The notes below the pieces were generated by a model. That model was not told where the DNA came from, made no database searches, and saw nothing but the letters and a program-made list of their open reading frames with translations. A DNA stretch of 64,000 nucleotides. Source: Jaapia argillacea MUCL 33604. Its lineage: Eukaryota; Basidiomycota; Agaricomycetes; Jaapiales; Jaapiaceae. Position 1 is the stretch's first letter, and the number at the start of each line of letters is the position of its first letter. Shown here piece by piece: positions 1 through 12,000 of this stretch. Where the stretch lies: assembly GCA_000697665.1 (NCBI GenBank), contig KL197715.1, positions 1,262,706 through 1,326,705 on the forward strand, read 5' to 3'. A program made the position numbers and the translations under genes.

Positions 1-231
1 ACTCCATAGGTGTACCGTGCGGGCAGCTGCAGGTACGTGAAGATCTCCGAGAGTAGATCTGAAGGGATGTGCCCGTTGGCTGATCCATTTATTGCAAGCG
101 CTCTGTTTGCAGGTTGCTATACGTCATAACTAACATGGGCAGTTGCGAGGATGAGGGTAAGAACTCACTCTACGAAAAGATGGCAAACCGTTGGCTAAAG
201 GAAGGCTCCATCGACCTTTGCCGCCCGACAT
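1..231 (-). CDS. F-box family protein, N-terminal part (copy A), cut by window edge
   Basis: Start of an F-box protein, probably a substrate adaptor of an SCF ubiquitin ligase. Exon 1 runs 231 to 169 and begins MSGGKGRW; it ends at a GTGAGT donor. Intron 1 ends in ATAG before position 116, where exon 2 begins QPANRA. The F-box start reads GHIPSDLLSEIFTYLQ. The rest lies beyond base 1. Its closest relative in the window is the plus-strand gene at 15014: the same exon 1 (MSG...RWxLP), the same intron position and similar upstream DNA. It lies just downstream of the F-box gene at 940-2585, the same order as the gene pair at 12710 and 15014, so the pair was duplicated together. What is present looks intact. 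The function is inferred only from the F-box-like motif. Confidence 0.7.
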
Positions 232-542
232 TGTCCAACGTATAGGATCGATGCTACTAGTAGGATCTTGGACTTTCGACTGAGAGATAAGCTGGCTAAG
301 ATAAGCTCTTGTGGTCGAACGACACCTGCGCTCGTCTGAATCCGCTTTATAATAAAGTGACACCGAGTCGACAGGAGTGCTGAGAATCGAGTTTTAGGAA
401 ACAACAGGGCTGAGCACTCAAGACAGCACCCCGTTTCAGAATGAAGATGCTGTGGCAAGATTGCCACTGTTGTCCTGATAGGCTATAGACAAACGTGATA
501 GTTCTCACATCCGGCGTTCATTCTCCTAAATTTCGGGAACGG

Positions 543-919
543 TGTTCGCGGCGACTGACTTCCGCTACGGGAAACAACGAACGGATGCGGGACGTAGTGG
601 CCTCGGATGGTGTGCTCGTTGCATCTTATTGAAGGGGTAAACATAGGCACGGAATCAAGTGCCCTGACGTAACATCGTCATCCCCATCGCCATCTTTGCC
701 CTAGTCGGATCACCCCAAGTCAACACAACTGGCGTCTAATTTGAGGAAAGAACCCAGTTCCACCCCGCCTCCAAGATGGGCCCGAACATAGTTGACGATT
801 AACTCAGCCGAGTGAAAAGATTGTCATCTTTGCGATGGAAGAATAGTCGACGGGCCAATGAGATTCAAGATCTGGTCATTCCAAAGACTAATCAGATGTG
901 ACTATTGAGAGCACTGGCT
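543..919. repeat. Conserved F-box intergenic spacer, copy 1
   Basis: Between the F-box genes at 940-2585 and 1-231 lies a spacer that recurs, read in the sense of the F-box genes, at 14355-14700 and 18633-18985, and in shorter form near 26680-26900 and 55480-55690 (the last on the minus strand). Shared blocks include GCCAGTGCT near the upstream gene's stop, CTTCCAT followed by AAGATG, GTCAACTA-GTTCGG, TCTTGGAGG, and a distal TTCGTTGTTTC. No open reading frame is kept between copies. It looks like 3' flank and promoter carried along with gene duplication. Confidence 0.6.
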
Positions 920-939
920 TCAACTAAAGAGACAACTCG

Positions 940-2585
940 TCAGCTCGGTTCTGTAAGCAGGATATCCGTGAGCATAGTGCCAAAAAACGGGGTAGTATGA
1001 CCGGAACTTACGCCAAGGCTGCCCAAACGGGATCAACCTTCCACCGAAATCCTGAGATCGCAGATGAGAACGCCGAAGGAGTAGCAACTCAAAGAGGTCT
1101 TCCCGAGACGCCGTAGCGTCTTTGCATTGTGTAAGCAAACAGAAATCAATTCGCATTCAAAAGGACCTCACCTGCAAGAACAAAGGTTGCTTTGATGCCT
1201 TTCGATTCGAGTAAGATGGCGAACTCTTCTTCCGTCGAGCCCCAAATCGCCGTCGAGCCTTCGATATAGATACTCTTCAAGGAAGGGATTGAACCTGATC
1301 GGAAGGCCTGTGTCAACAACTGACAGATCGACCTCTGAAGGTCTTCCGCATAAGCCGAAGTCGCCCCACTAAAGTCTTCATAGAAGGGCACCATAATCGT
1401 CAAAGTCACCAAGCCGGGTGGGAGTTGATCAAATTGTAAATTCGGTACGATGGCATAGTCCAACAGATTGCTCAACCGACTCCGAATGAAAGCTCGCAAA
1501 TCTAAAGTCAGATGTTGCAGTTTCTCGAACTTGGAGGGATCGAATATGGTACGAATGATCACGGCACAGGATTGAAGGATGGCGAGGGAGGTCAATGTAT
1601 GAGTAAATTGATACAGTTGCTCGATGTGATTCCTGCCTCGATAGTATGAGAATGTGTTCTCGAGTATGACGTTCTGGAGGTTCGTTGAATTCGACGGGAA
1701 CATCGAAGCGTGGCGGTTGCATCGAGAGCTGGAGAGGTGGAAGGTACGAAGGGAAGGGAGAGAAGGGTACGGCGCCTTCCAATCAATAATAGTCCTTTCG
1801 ATGTAGAGTTCCTCAAGGTTTGGAAGTGATCCATAAGGAATGAGGGAGGAATGATGAACATCGAGTGTGTACGATCCACTCAAACAAAGTCGTTTCAGGC
1901 CAGACAAGTGTGGCAGGCCCGATAACAGGCGGTAGGGCGCTGGGGATGTGCGGGGAGCGTTAGACGCATAGCCTATGCTGATTGAATGAAGATTCGGGCA
2001 TGCTTTCATGATTTGGCTCAAGCCAATGACGGGCGATCTGCTTCCACGATGGAAGAAACGGCGAGGCCGAGGAGGGTCATGATGATGGAACAATTCCTTA
2101 ACGACAATCGACTGGACGAATGCGCCTAGGGAAGGATTCGTCGCAACAGCACCCTTCAGTGAACGGACACTGCAAGTAGAAGCTATACGAGGGTTCCTGT
2201 ATAAAAACTCCACCCCACTTGCATACCAAGATCTGCAAACCAAAATTGCAGACCTCAGGTCTCCGAGGGTTGACGTAAAGTGTCGATCATAACACGACCA
2301 ATGAAGACCTGTCCCTAGAGAACGGGAGGCCTCGTCTGTGAGCCGTAGGCAATTGAAGATCTCTGCAAGGATCTCTGGAGGGATATGAGTGCCGGTCGGT
2401 GCAATTGGCGCTGGCACGCTATTAGCGCCTTTCGGCTGTTGCTGCACAACACATAAACAAATGAGCGCTAGCTGTGAGGACAGACGATAAAGACTCACTC
2501 GACGGAACAACCTCATGCCCTTGCCTCGAGGAAGTCCCCATTGAAGATCCCTCGACTTCGTGACCTCCACGCCTCCGCCTTTCAT
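940..2585 (-). CDS. F-box protein with leucine-rich-like C-terminal part (copy B)
   Basis: Apparently intact member of the expanded F-box family in this window, probably a substrate-recognition subunit of an SCF ubiquitin ligase. Four exons: 2585-2499 (MKGGG...), 2441-1172, 1119-1012 and 950-940. All introns have GT..AG ends, and the 11-nt last exon supplies only the stop context (...FGQPWQPS). The F-box-like segment reads HIPPEILAEIF, followed by SAILVCRSWYASGVEFLYRN. The rest is rich in leucine-containing repeats such as LPNLEELYIER. The C-terminal exon has RSHLRSQDFGG. The damaged copy at 12710 is its closest partner. The exon layout matches the genes at 15014 and 53015 exactly, including the 108-nt third exon. 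The target protein is unknown. Confidence 0.8.
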
Positions 2586-2981
2586 TCTGTGTGTGATTGA
2601 TAGTGTCTCCGAATACGTCGACTGCGAGATAAGCTTCGTAGAACACTACACCGCCCACAAATACGTGGTAAGTTGAGAGGGTAGAGAGAGTCGACTTTAA
2701 GCACGGAGAAAACCTCCTGCCAGTGCGCAGCACCGAAGAGCGTCAAAGAGAGTTTAGCGTCCTCACTCGGAACCGATAACCTGTGCATCTTGTATACTTA
2801 TCTGTAGTAATGGTACTGCCTCGGAGAGTACTTGCGCGGTCCTCGTCGTATGCAGTCCAACTTCTCACGCTCAGGGGTTGTTAGAGTGTTGGGAGGAAAT
2901 TCAAGGGAGTCGGTGCAAAGCATCACAGATATACGCAGAACATAGACAAAGATCGAGGAAATCAGATACCCTCCTATGTCT
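2586..2981. other. Upstream region of F-box copy B
   Basis: No gene recognised. This stretch lies upstream of the F-box gene starting at 2585 and runs to the 3' end of the acyl-CoA synthetase. The part next to the start (about 2590-2730) resembles the DNA upstream of the F-box copy at 12710 (about 12560-12709), so the promoter was duplicated with the gene. Confidence 0.45.
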
Positions 2982-5900
2982 TCACAACTTAGCCACAGAC
3001 TTGCCATTCTGCGGCTCCCCAAGCGCATACAATCCATCCAGTTCGGCTTTATACCAGTTATACGCGTCCTTCCTATCCATCACCCAAAAAAAAACACGTC
3101 AAAAACCAACCAGGGCGAGAGCGGGGGGTAGATAAGAACGCACCTCCGAATCTTCAAAGTCGGCGTCAGAGTACCATTATCAACGCTAAACAACTCCAAC
3201 GACAAATGGATCCTTTTCAACCTCTCAAACCTACTCCCAACAAATCAGCGCACGAACTCCATACCACACACACACAAAAGCAAACTCACCCTTTCAACGA
3301 ATTCTTCTCCGCTTCTTTATCCAACTCAGCCATGATAACGTTCACGACCCTCTCATCCCCAAGCGCCTCTTTCAAAGCCTTGACATCATCGCTCCCAACC
3401 CTCTTCTTCGTCACCCTACTCACAATCCCAGCCAACTGTACGGGGTCGGGTACGACGACGCCGACAAGGTAAGGTTGGAGCGAGTCTCCATGTACGAACA
3501 CTTGAGCCGTTAACGGACAAGCCGAATAAAGGTTCTCGATTTTCTCGAGTGCGACGTATTCGCCTTGTGAGAGTTTCATTATGTTCTAAAGCAAGGAGTG
3601 GTGTGTGGTGAGCGACGTGAGGTAGAATAGCAAGGAGGGAGGGAGGGAAAGCTAACCTTGACACGATCAACGATCTTGAACCTCCCACATTCATCCACCT
3701 CACCAACATCACCCGTATGTATCCACCCCTCCTCATCAACCGTATCCTTCGTATTCTTCTCATCTACCCAAACACCCTCCAGTCAGTATTCACACCACGC
3801 GTATATCCCCCCCAAAGGAGTAAACGAGGTACACACCACGATAATAAACTCTGAAACAATTCGTCCCTCTAACACAAAGCTCTCCTCTAGGATTAGGTTT
3901 ATCCTCACTCGTATACCCCATAGTGGGAACGTCTACCAATTTGATCTCGTTACATGGTTGCGGAGCACCAACCGTCCCAGACGAAGTTGGGTCATTAGGA
4001 AGAACACGAGTACATGTACCGCAGTTCTCTGTCATGCCATAGCTATTCGGGGGAAAGCGTGTCAGGAAGGGAGAAAATGTGTGAGGGGAGAGCGTACCCT
4101 AGAAAACGACGCAGATGTTCAGTGATTAAGGTTGGAGAGAGGAAGCACAGCCATACCTTCGATAACATCGCAAGCAAGAGCAATCTTGAGGAAATCCATC
4201 ACATCAGCCGCGATAGGCGCAGACCCACACGAAACCATCTTTACATTTCCTCCCAAAACGGCTTGGATCTACATTCAAACCCATGTCATTAAAACCACTA
4301 CATGCAGGTAGTCGCTTCGTCATGAAGCAACGAGGCCATCATGAAGCAAAACAAGGTCGAAACTCACCTTCGAAAACACAACTCTATCCCAAACGGCATG
4401 TTTATTCACCCCCGTACTCCTCAACCTCGCAACCTTATCACTCACAGCCTTCCTAAACAACGCGCCTCTCAAACCAGGTACGTCACCCGCTATCATCGCT
4501 GCCTACACGAGTACCGCGTTAGCGAAGGGGAAGGCGGAACGCGTGGAGAGAAGTGAAGAAACCGAGGAGGGAGAAAAGCAAGAGCGAATAGGCGGAGAAG
4601 GGATAAGGGAGCGAGGTTGGAAGGAAAGAAAAAAGGAGACATACCTGATAAACACGGTTAAGCACTCGAGGAACCGAAGGGAAGAAACTAGGTTTCAGAG
4701 TTTGCGCATCCGACAAGAGACGAAGTGGGTCATTGGTGAAGTAACCTATCGAACCTCCAACGGAGATAACCGATAGTTCACAGATTCGCTGTTAAGAATA
4801 AGGGGCAGAGTTAGTCAAGGGCGGGAGGATGTTGGAAGGAGGGGAAGGAGACGTGAGGAGGAAGGAATGTACCCCATAAATATGAGCCAAAGGCAAATAA
4901 CTCAGCAACACTCCCCTCTCGGGGAACGAAGATCCAAACAAATTCGATTGAGTCGCTCCAGCCAAATTACCATGTGTCAACACCACGCCTAACAACGAAA
5001 ATCAAGGGTCAGAGATTATATGCGTATTGGTGAGAATGATAGTTGGAGGGAGAAGGTAAACGCGAGGTATATGCGTCGCGGTGACGACAATGTGTGCGTA
5101 TGCGCATACGGGGTTGGAGGGGGAACGTACCTTTCGGTGTATTGGTAGTTCCCTGCGCATAAATGCGTCTTTATTAGCAGGCTGTATAAAAACCGAGGAT
5201 AAGGGATGGCGTGTGACACACTGATGTATAGCAGATTGACACGACATCTCCTGGTGTGACGGGGACGGGTTCAAGAGGGGTTGCTCGGCCTTGTGCTTCG
5301 ACTGTAATGAACCACGGAGGTCAGGATCGATATTAGATGTACACCGAGAACAACCACTCAAGGTCGAATCACCACCGCACAAAAAATCCAGGAGGAATAC
5401 TCACGTTCTTTCATATCAATGACTCTAACTCCTCCCTTTCCCTCTAAAACCCTCAACACACCCTTGGTGTCCTCACTCAAATCATCAATACAAACTATCA
5501 TCTTGAGTGGTGGACATTTATGCGCGAGGGAGAGAAGCGTAGGCAAGTGGGGGAGTGTTGTAAAGACCATAGACAACTGGGCGTGATTGATGCTAACGAA
5601 AAATGAGCAACGGGGTGTCACAAAGTAGCGAAAAACCATACATATATTCTGAGGTAGAGACATGAGCATGAAATTGTGAAAATCCACAAAAAGCAAGAGG
5701 CTCACCAACAGAATCCCTCCCAAGGGTATCATACAAACTAACTCCAACCTTCCCATAAGCCTGCAACGCCAAATCCACAATCTGCCATTCAGGCCTATTG
5801 GCACTCCAAATCCCAACCGTATCCAACTCACCCCCACCAACCTCACCCCTAGCAAACAACCCACAAACGGCAGAGCCGACAGCTCTCCTCCTCACGTCAA

Positions 5901-6238
5901 CCTCTTCATACGTCTGCCATACATAGTCCCCGAATGTCAAGGGGTTGGTGGAGGTTACGGGACGGTATCCAAGGAAGGGGAGGGTGGCGGATTGGGAGAG
6001 ACCGGTTGTGAAGATTTGAGGGAGAGTTAGGAGGGTGTTGGGTGTTTGGTGGTCGATGAGGCCGAATACACCTGAGCGGTAGTGGCCTGCGTTTTGTTCT
6101 GTCAGGATGAGGGCGAGGACGAAAGGGACAAGACATACCAGTTTGCCCTGGTCGTTTCGTCCCTGGCACCTCGACAGACTGTTTCTTATAGTCTAACTTC
6201 TCAGGCCAGGCCACACGTTTATCGACGTTCCCAATCAT
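2982..6238 (-). CDS. Long-chain acyl-CoA synthetase, likely peroxisomal (C-terminal AKL)
   Basis: Activates long-chain fatty acids to acyl-CoA using ATP and CoA. The gene is read on the minus strand through about ten short introns. The start at 6238 gives MIGNVDKRV followed by [14 protein letters not shown], a usual start for fungal Faa-type enzymes. Adenylate-forming motifs are in order: [14 protein letters not shown] (assembled over two splice junctions near 5130-5240), [36 protein letters not shown] and [16 protein letters not shown]. The last exon ends KSVAKL and stop. AKL fits the PTS1 consensus [SAC][KRH]L, so import into peroxisomes for beta-oxidation is inferred. One usual glycine in the P-loop (TSGTTGxPKG) is asparagine here. 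No break was seen. The nearest alternative is a cytosolic paralogue, which the tripeptide argues against. Confidence 0.88.
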
Positions 6239-6753
6239 TGTACTTTGTCTTCAAGTTTGACAGCAGCGGCGAGGAGAACAGCGAACGACAAACGACCAGC
6301 AAACAAGGAGCAAACAAGAAAGTTCGGGGAGAAGCCAGCGGGGATATATGAAGACCGACGCTTCGATATTTTTGTACGCAGGTAAACTAGATAGGAGGCC
6401 GGTCGAACTCTGATTCCGAGCCTGAATGTTTTCAACTTGTATTCACAGGCATCCATTTCAGGCACAGTCCATTGCACCCGCACCGGGTGCAAGCTAAGTA
6501 TCATCTGGTGTCGTAGCTGGCGATGTACGAGTGCAAGGACTGGCGATGTTGCCTTTTGTTCCACACACGAACTTGGACATTCCACCTCTGCCCAATCATT
6601 TCAAATTACTACCCCACGGCACATCAAGACAACAAGTGAACGTGAAAAGACGTGAAACCCGAACGTGACCTAGAACCCCGAAACTTATCCCATAAGTAAA
6701 AGCAGAGACGCAGATAACAAAGCCGTATCAAGCCCTCAAGGACGTTGGGGAGC
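6239..6753. other. Upstream region of the acyl-CoA synthetase
   Basis: No gene recognised in about 515 bases between the acyl-CoA synthetase start and the end of the next F-box gene. It contains a small palindrome GCACCGGGTGC (near 6488), repeated at about 8207. Probably promoter of the synthetase plus 3' flank of the F-box gene. Confidence 0.35.
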
Positions 6754-8257
6754 CTACATCAGCACACCACAGTCAGCGGGCCGATCGGAACCTACAAGAA
6801 ATAAGAGAAAAACACTCACATCTCAACAAACCAAACGGTCCCAAAGGTGACCACCACCACCAACCCTCCTCCCTCCTCGTAACTCTCGCAGACGAACTAT
6901 TCGAATACTTATGCTTCGAATCTAACCCCCGATCAGTCCCACCCAACTCTGAGAAGAAAACGAATCACTCACCACTCAACAATAAACGATGCTTCACGCC
7001 CTTCTTCCTACACAACTCAAACAACTCATCCACAACCCCCGCCCAAACACCCAAATCACCCTCCACATAAACCTCCTTAAACGCCTCCCTCCCTTCTCCC
7101 CTCAACAACCCAATCAATCCATCCCTCAACACAGCTTCCGTCCCACCAACATTAAGATGCGGAGCACGCGCCTTCCTCCTCAAAATACACAACCTCTCCA
7201 AACACCCGGGCAACGCCTCTAAATCAGGAACGAAAACTCCATGAACGTGATCAACGATATGCGGATCCATAACCAACTCTCTCAACCTCTCAAACCTCCC
7301 AAAATCCAACGACGTCGCACGGTTGTTCCACCATGGTCCGATCAGGATGAGAGATTCGAGTTGGGAGGCGTAATGATAAAGGTCGTGTACTTGATTTTGT
7401 TTGAAAGAATACGAATTCACCAGTTCGATGTGGAGGAGTGATGGTATGTTGAGTGGTAAGACACTCTCGGCTCTCGTGATCGAACACCGAGCGATTCGAA
7501 GCCTAACAAGCCCAGGCATATCCGGCCAAACGAAACTCGAACCCAACTCGAACCTCTCCAAAGACAATTCTTCCAATCTGGGTAACGTCAATGGGAGGCG
7601 TAAACTGTCGAGGTTCGCATGGCCACAACATAACGCCAATCTCCTCAGGTTGGCCAGATGGTTAGGATTGAGAAGGAGTGGTTTCGTTAGGCGGTGTAGG
7701 TCGGTCGGGTTGGCGTAGCCTATCTGGATACCAACCGCCTCCAACCTCTCACACGCCTCCAAAGTCGTATCAAGGTTCTTGGCAGCGTTAACCCGACATT
7801 TCGTCCTTCCACGATAAACCACTCTCTCCAACACACTCGGCACCCCACAAAAACCAAGTACGCCAACCGTACTAACCGATCTCACCAACCTCCTCAACTG
7901 CACTCCATCCTCCCCCCCAATCGTCCTTGCAAAAAGAGCCAAAGAGCGATCCGAAGCGAGGAGGGGTTTGGAGTAAAGGTGCTCGATCGTACACGAGTAC
8001 CAGAGCTTGGAAACGAGGCAGGCGGAATGGAGGTTTCGTTGTGTTGGGAGGAAGGAACGGAGGATGAGGATCTGGCCTTGGAGTTCGTCGGATTCATAGG
8101 GGATTGCGTCGGTTTGGGTGGGGTCCCATGTTGAGAGATAGTGGATGATGAGAGAGAGGGTCTCAGGTGGGGGGATCGGGCATCGAGTCGTTTTTGATTT
8201 GGATTTGCACCGGGTGCGATAGCTGAGGGCGTGGAGTTTCTTCGTCGAGTTGAACAA
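6754..8257 (-). CDS. Diverged F-box family protein (copy C)
   Basis: An F-box protein related to the expanded family but much diverged. The N-terminal part reads CPIPPPETLSLIIHYLS, then HSACLVSKLWYSCTIEHLYSK, matching the F-box plus VCRxWYxSGxEFLY pattern of the other copies. Leucine-rich stretches follow (NLRRLALCCG, LPRLEELSLERFELG). The end of the large exon (KHRLLLSG, 6973) is followed by a GTGAGT donor. A third exon rich in tryptophan (GWWWWSPLGPFGLLR) and a short last exon ending VLM and stop at 6754 follow. This 3' structure, with split positions like those of copy B, suggests common descent. The start at 8257 (MFNSTKK) is the first in-frame ATG; an upstream exon like exon 1 of the other copies cannot be excluded. 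Reads as intact. Confidence 0.72.
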
Positions 8258-8371
8258 ATCGCGTAAATACTCATACGTGAAAGTGGGATGAGGAGCTGCC
8301 CACCTTGTTGACGACTTTCAACATCTCGTCCTCAGTTGGTAAAGTGAAGAGCCGTTCGACTTGTCGCCTCG

Positions 8372-8596
8372 TCAAACGTCCTCAGAGATAAAGTAACCCC
8401 TATCATATATGGGCCAGCCATGGTACCTCCGATCGCCTGAATCCCGACCAAGACTGAAACAGTCCCAACTGAAAGGGTCGATCGAAAAGTCCATAGACTC
8501 GAAGTCCACGTGAAGTCGCTCACGATCAGGAGGAATGAGATTCAACGGTTGCCATTCATTCGGAACCGCCTCTGGGGTATTGAATCGGCGGGGCAT
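8372..8596 (-). CDS. Possible small protein, unknown
   Basis: A 74-residue frame starting MPRRFNTPEAVPNEWQ, with several aromatic residues (WPIYDRGYF) and no low-complexity run. No family is recognised. It lies between the F-box gene at 6754-8257 and the Rap1-like gene. It could be a real small gene, an upstream exon of copy C, or chance. Little supports it beyond a normal-looking composition. Confidence 0.2.
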   Translation of the reverse strand: MPRRFNTPEAVPNEWQPLNLIPPDRERLHVDFESMDFSIDPFSWDCFSLGRDSGDRRYHGWPIYDRGYFISEDV

Positions 8597-8599
8597 CGT

Positions 8600-9040
8600 T
8601 CGATCGACATGTGCAGAATTGGAATTGATTGGGCTTTGAATTGGGCTTGTACGAATGCCAATCTGCGATCTCCAGCCGTGGATGGATAGATAGATAACAA
8701 TTTGCAGTGGGATTCAATGCAGCGGGCGATGGGCGGTTTTGGTATCGGAAGCGCCTTGAGGCGGGATGTCGATGAGGGTTCACGAGATACAAGGGAGTCT
8801 GGAATGATCCTGGATCATAGTGAGGTTTGTTTGCTCCATATCTGTCTGAATGGCAACGATAGAACCTGAGGTAGGAGGAACGTCGAGGGCTGGTCAGTCG
8901 TGGTAATTGGTGAACTTGCAATTGTTGACTTCAACGAGCGAGGTTACTGTAGGTACAAGTCAATTATTATTGGGTACGACTACGATCAATACGATTATAA
9001 ACAATCATGCCAGATCCTGACCCATCGAGAACCCCCACAA
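8600..9040. other. Intergenic region, nothing recognised
   Basis: About 440 bases downstream of the Rap1-like gene. I see no gene, repeat or RNA here. Confidence 0.3.
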
Positions 9041-12000
9041 TCAACGCTTGCGATAAAGGGTAGCAGCCAACCTCCTTGCAGCTACAGGACCCAATTCCTT
9101 GGGTGGCTCAGGAGACACCCCTCGAGACGAAGGTTCCGAGTCACCACCACCTTCCCTCTGAACGACTTCCAAAACTGTCAAGTCCTCCTGATGGGCCGGC
9201 GTGACCTGGCGAGAAGGGATATCATCATCCTGAGGCCAACTGGCTTCACGATAATGATGCACCACGGACCGACGTTCGGGAGACATGGACGCAACACTCT
9301 CAGTAACCTTCCGAGCTTTGCTTGGTGACATGCCCCCATGACTCGACCGTCTCCTCTCCCTCCGACGAGCCTCATCTGCCCTCCCTTCCACCACAAGCCT
9401 CCGGAAATCATGCGCCCGACTTGGGGCAGGTGGGGTATAACTACCACTCTCGTCGTCTTCAGCTGGTTCCCATCTAAGAACTTCTTCCCCAGCATGACGA
9501 GACGAGGCGGAACTCCCTCGTCGCATCAATTGCTTCTCCACATCCTCAGCATCCATGTCCGACAATGCCCCGTCGCTCTCATTTTTTGAGAACCACTCTT
9601 GTGCAGCGTCACGAGCAGCTTCCCTCATCTTCCAAAGCGCCTTATCCGTCCTTTCGAAAGTCTTAGCCTCCTTATAGGTCTTCAACACCACATCCGCATT
9701 AAACCCATGATTGTCTACCATCTTCTGTAATAGCGCCTCAGTCCCCACTTTAACAGCCAAATGATAGTCGTTGGCGCTCCGAGGTGAAGGCGGGGCAGGA
9801 CTGGGTAACCGAACAGTGGTCGCCAGTGAGGAACTTCGTGAAGGATACTGTGAGAGAGATTGGACTGGAACCTGGGTAGGGATCGATGAATGAGATAGAC
9901 GGAAACTCCTACGAAGCAATTCACTCGTAGTTTCACTCGAGTTGCTTCGGCTCACTTCAGCCTTGGACGGAAAGCCAGCAAACGTTTCTCTCCGAGCCCT
10001 GCGAGGCTCCACCGGCCTCCCTCGCCCCTCCGCTTCATGTCCACTATCAGACCCACCGCGGACGAGCTCCTGGTGTTCCTCGGGCTCGGGGAGTACGAAT
10101 GGATCCAGTCTACGAGATGCAGGAAGAGCTTGGGGCATAGAAAAGCGGAGGGACTGTTTCGGTTGGTTGATCAACCCCAAAGGAGTACCCCCCTTTTTCA
10201 AAGACGATTTCCTTCCAAGATTAACACTGGTCTGGGTTTTTCTGTCCGAAGTATGGTTAGGAACAGATTTGTCCGAAGGACGTTTCACGGGACTCTGAGC
10301 TGTGGGGAGGTGTTCGAGGAGACGTGAGGGCCCGGCTACGGCATTGGGTTCCGTAGACAACGAAGCAAACAAGCGTCGAGGAGCTGGACGAGTAAGACGA
10401 GGTACTTCAACTTCGGTTTCTGCCGTAGTGACCGGTATCGGAGATTTCGACCGCGATGTCGGGAGCTCCGATGGCTTCTCTTTCGTATTGGCCGAGACAG
10501 CAGGAGGAACGCGAGATGCAGCAGACGGAAAGTTCTTGACGAACTGCGCGGAGCCCGTAAACGGAGCTGGTTTTGATTTTTCTCGTATTGCTGGGCGAGG
10601 AGGTGGTGACGGCGAGTCTAGAGGAGACGGGGCAGGAGCTCGAGCTGGCTTGGGTTGGGCTCTCGTGGATTTCGCGGGGATGATCCTTTCCTCTTGGTCC
10701 TTTGGAGCGATTCGGCGATCCTCGGGCTCTGTAGCCTTGTTCTTACCCTTGTCCAATCGCTTCGCGCGCCTGACAGGAGGCCACGCCACGTCCTCATCCA
10801 TCTCACTTCGTCCCACCCCTTCTTCCCGGTCATCCCTCCCATTACTCCCGTCACTCAACCCATCAAACCCACTAACCCTCCTGCCACTCAAACTCAGTCT
10901 CCTCCTCCCTTTTCCATCCGAAAACGCGCTATTGTACGGCCCTTCTGTTAAATGTGGTAGCTCCTTCTGTGATCCGTGTACTGACGGAGTCGAGGGAAGC
11001 GATGTGAAAGCATCAGATTCGTCGTCGGATGAGGTTGGTGATAATGAGGATATGGAGAGCGGAGGTTGGACTGCAGCCCGAGCTGGACGTTTTCGACGAG
11101 AAGCATCCACGTTCTGCGAAAGTGGTATTCCTTCGCCGTCAGGTTTCGCCATGATATCGTCGCCTGATAAAGGCGGAGTGGGTTCTTGGTACGTTTCTGG
11201 TTCATGTTGCGAGCTTGATTTCGCGGGAGTTGATGGAAGAGCCTGAGATCCCGAATCTCTTGTATTCGTCGGATCTGGAGCTCGGAAGGCGCCTGCGACC
11301 GAGGGATCTTCGGTTTGGCGAGTCTCTGAGGGTTTGGAGAGATAGGGGGCGGGGACGGAGGATATTGTAGGGTATAATGACATGTACTCTCCACCTTGCT
11401 CCGGTGTTTGAGGAGCCTGGCCGAGAGGTAAATCAGGGGTCGGAGGCCTTCAACACATGAGCCACTCAAAAAATATATGGGCTGAGAAGAACTAGGACTC
11501 ACCGTTCCGTAAGTTCGAGACTACTGTTATGAGCATCCTCGTCCTCGTCCATCGCGTCATCGACTTCGGCTTCTATCATCTCGTCTACCTCGGCAGCCTC
11601 AGTCCCATCATCATCCGCGTCGACAGCCCCTGAGTAGTCGTCAGAAGCAACATGATCGATAACTACTTCTGGTTCCTCCAATGACGGTTCTTTGACGGCA
11701 GGGCGCGTCGATGGTCCCGCAACAGGAGCGGGCTGTCGAGCGGGGGTCTTGGAACTGCGTGGACGATGATCTGATTTGACAATTGGGGCATTTTGAGGCG
11801 CCTTGTAGAGCGCAGTAGGTCGCTTCGAAGGTCCAGCGCGTCGAGGGTCCCCTTCATCGTCGGTGATGTCGATGATCACGGTCGCCGTCTTCATCTTCTT
11901 AGTTACCGCTGAATCGACCTCCTCTTCGCTCCTACTCCGTTTCTTGTGCGAAATAGGTGCTCTGGGGGTATTAGGGACATTGGTCTGCGATTCGGAGGGC

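Noticed and set aside
6478-6500. Palindrome GCACCGGGTGC occurring near 6488 and 8207 as an operator
   Set aside because: Two short occurrences, one inside a coding exon, are within what chance allows.
10302-11246. Long plus-strand frame of 314 residues
   Set aside because: It is a shadow of the Rap1-like gene; its Gly/Ser/Asp-rich composition comes from the antisense of the disordered region.
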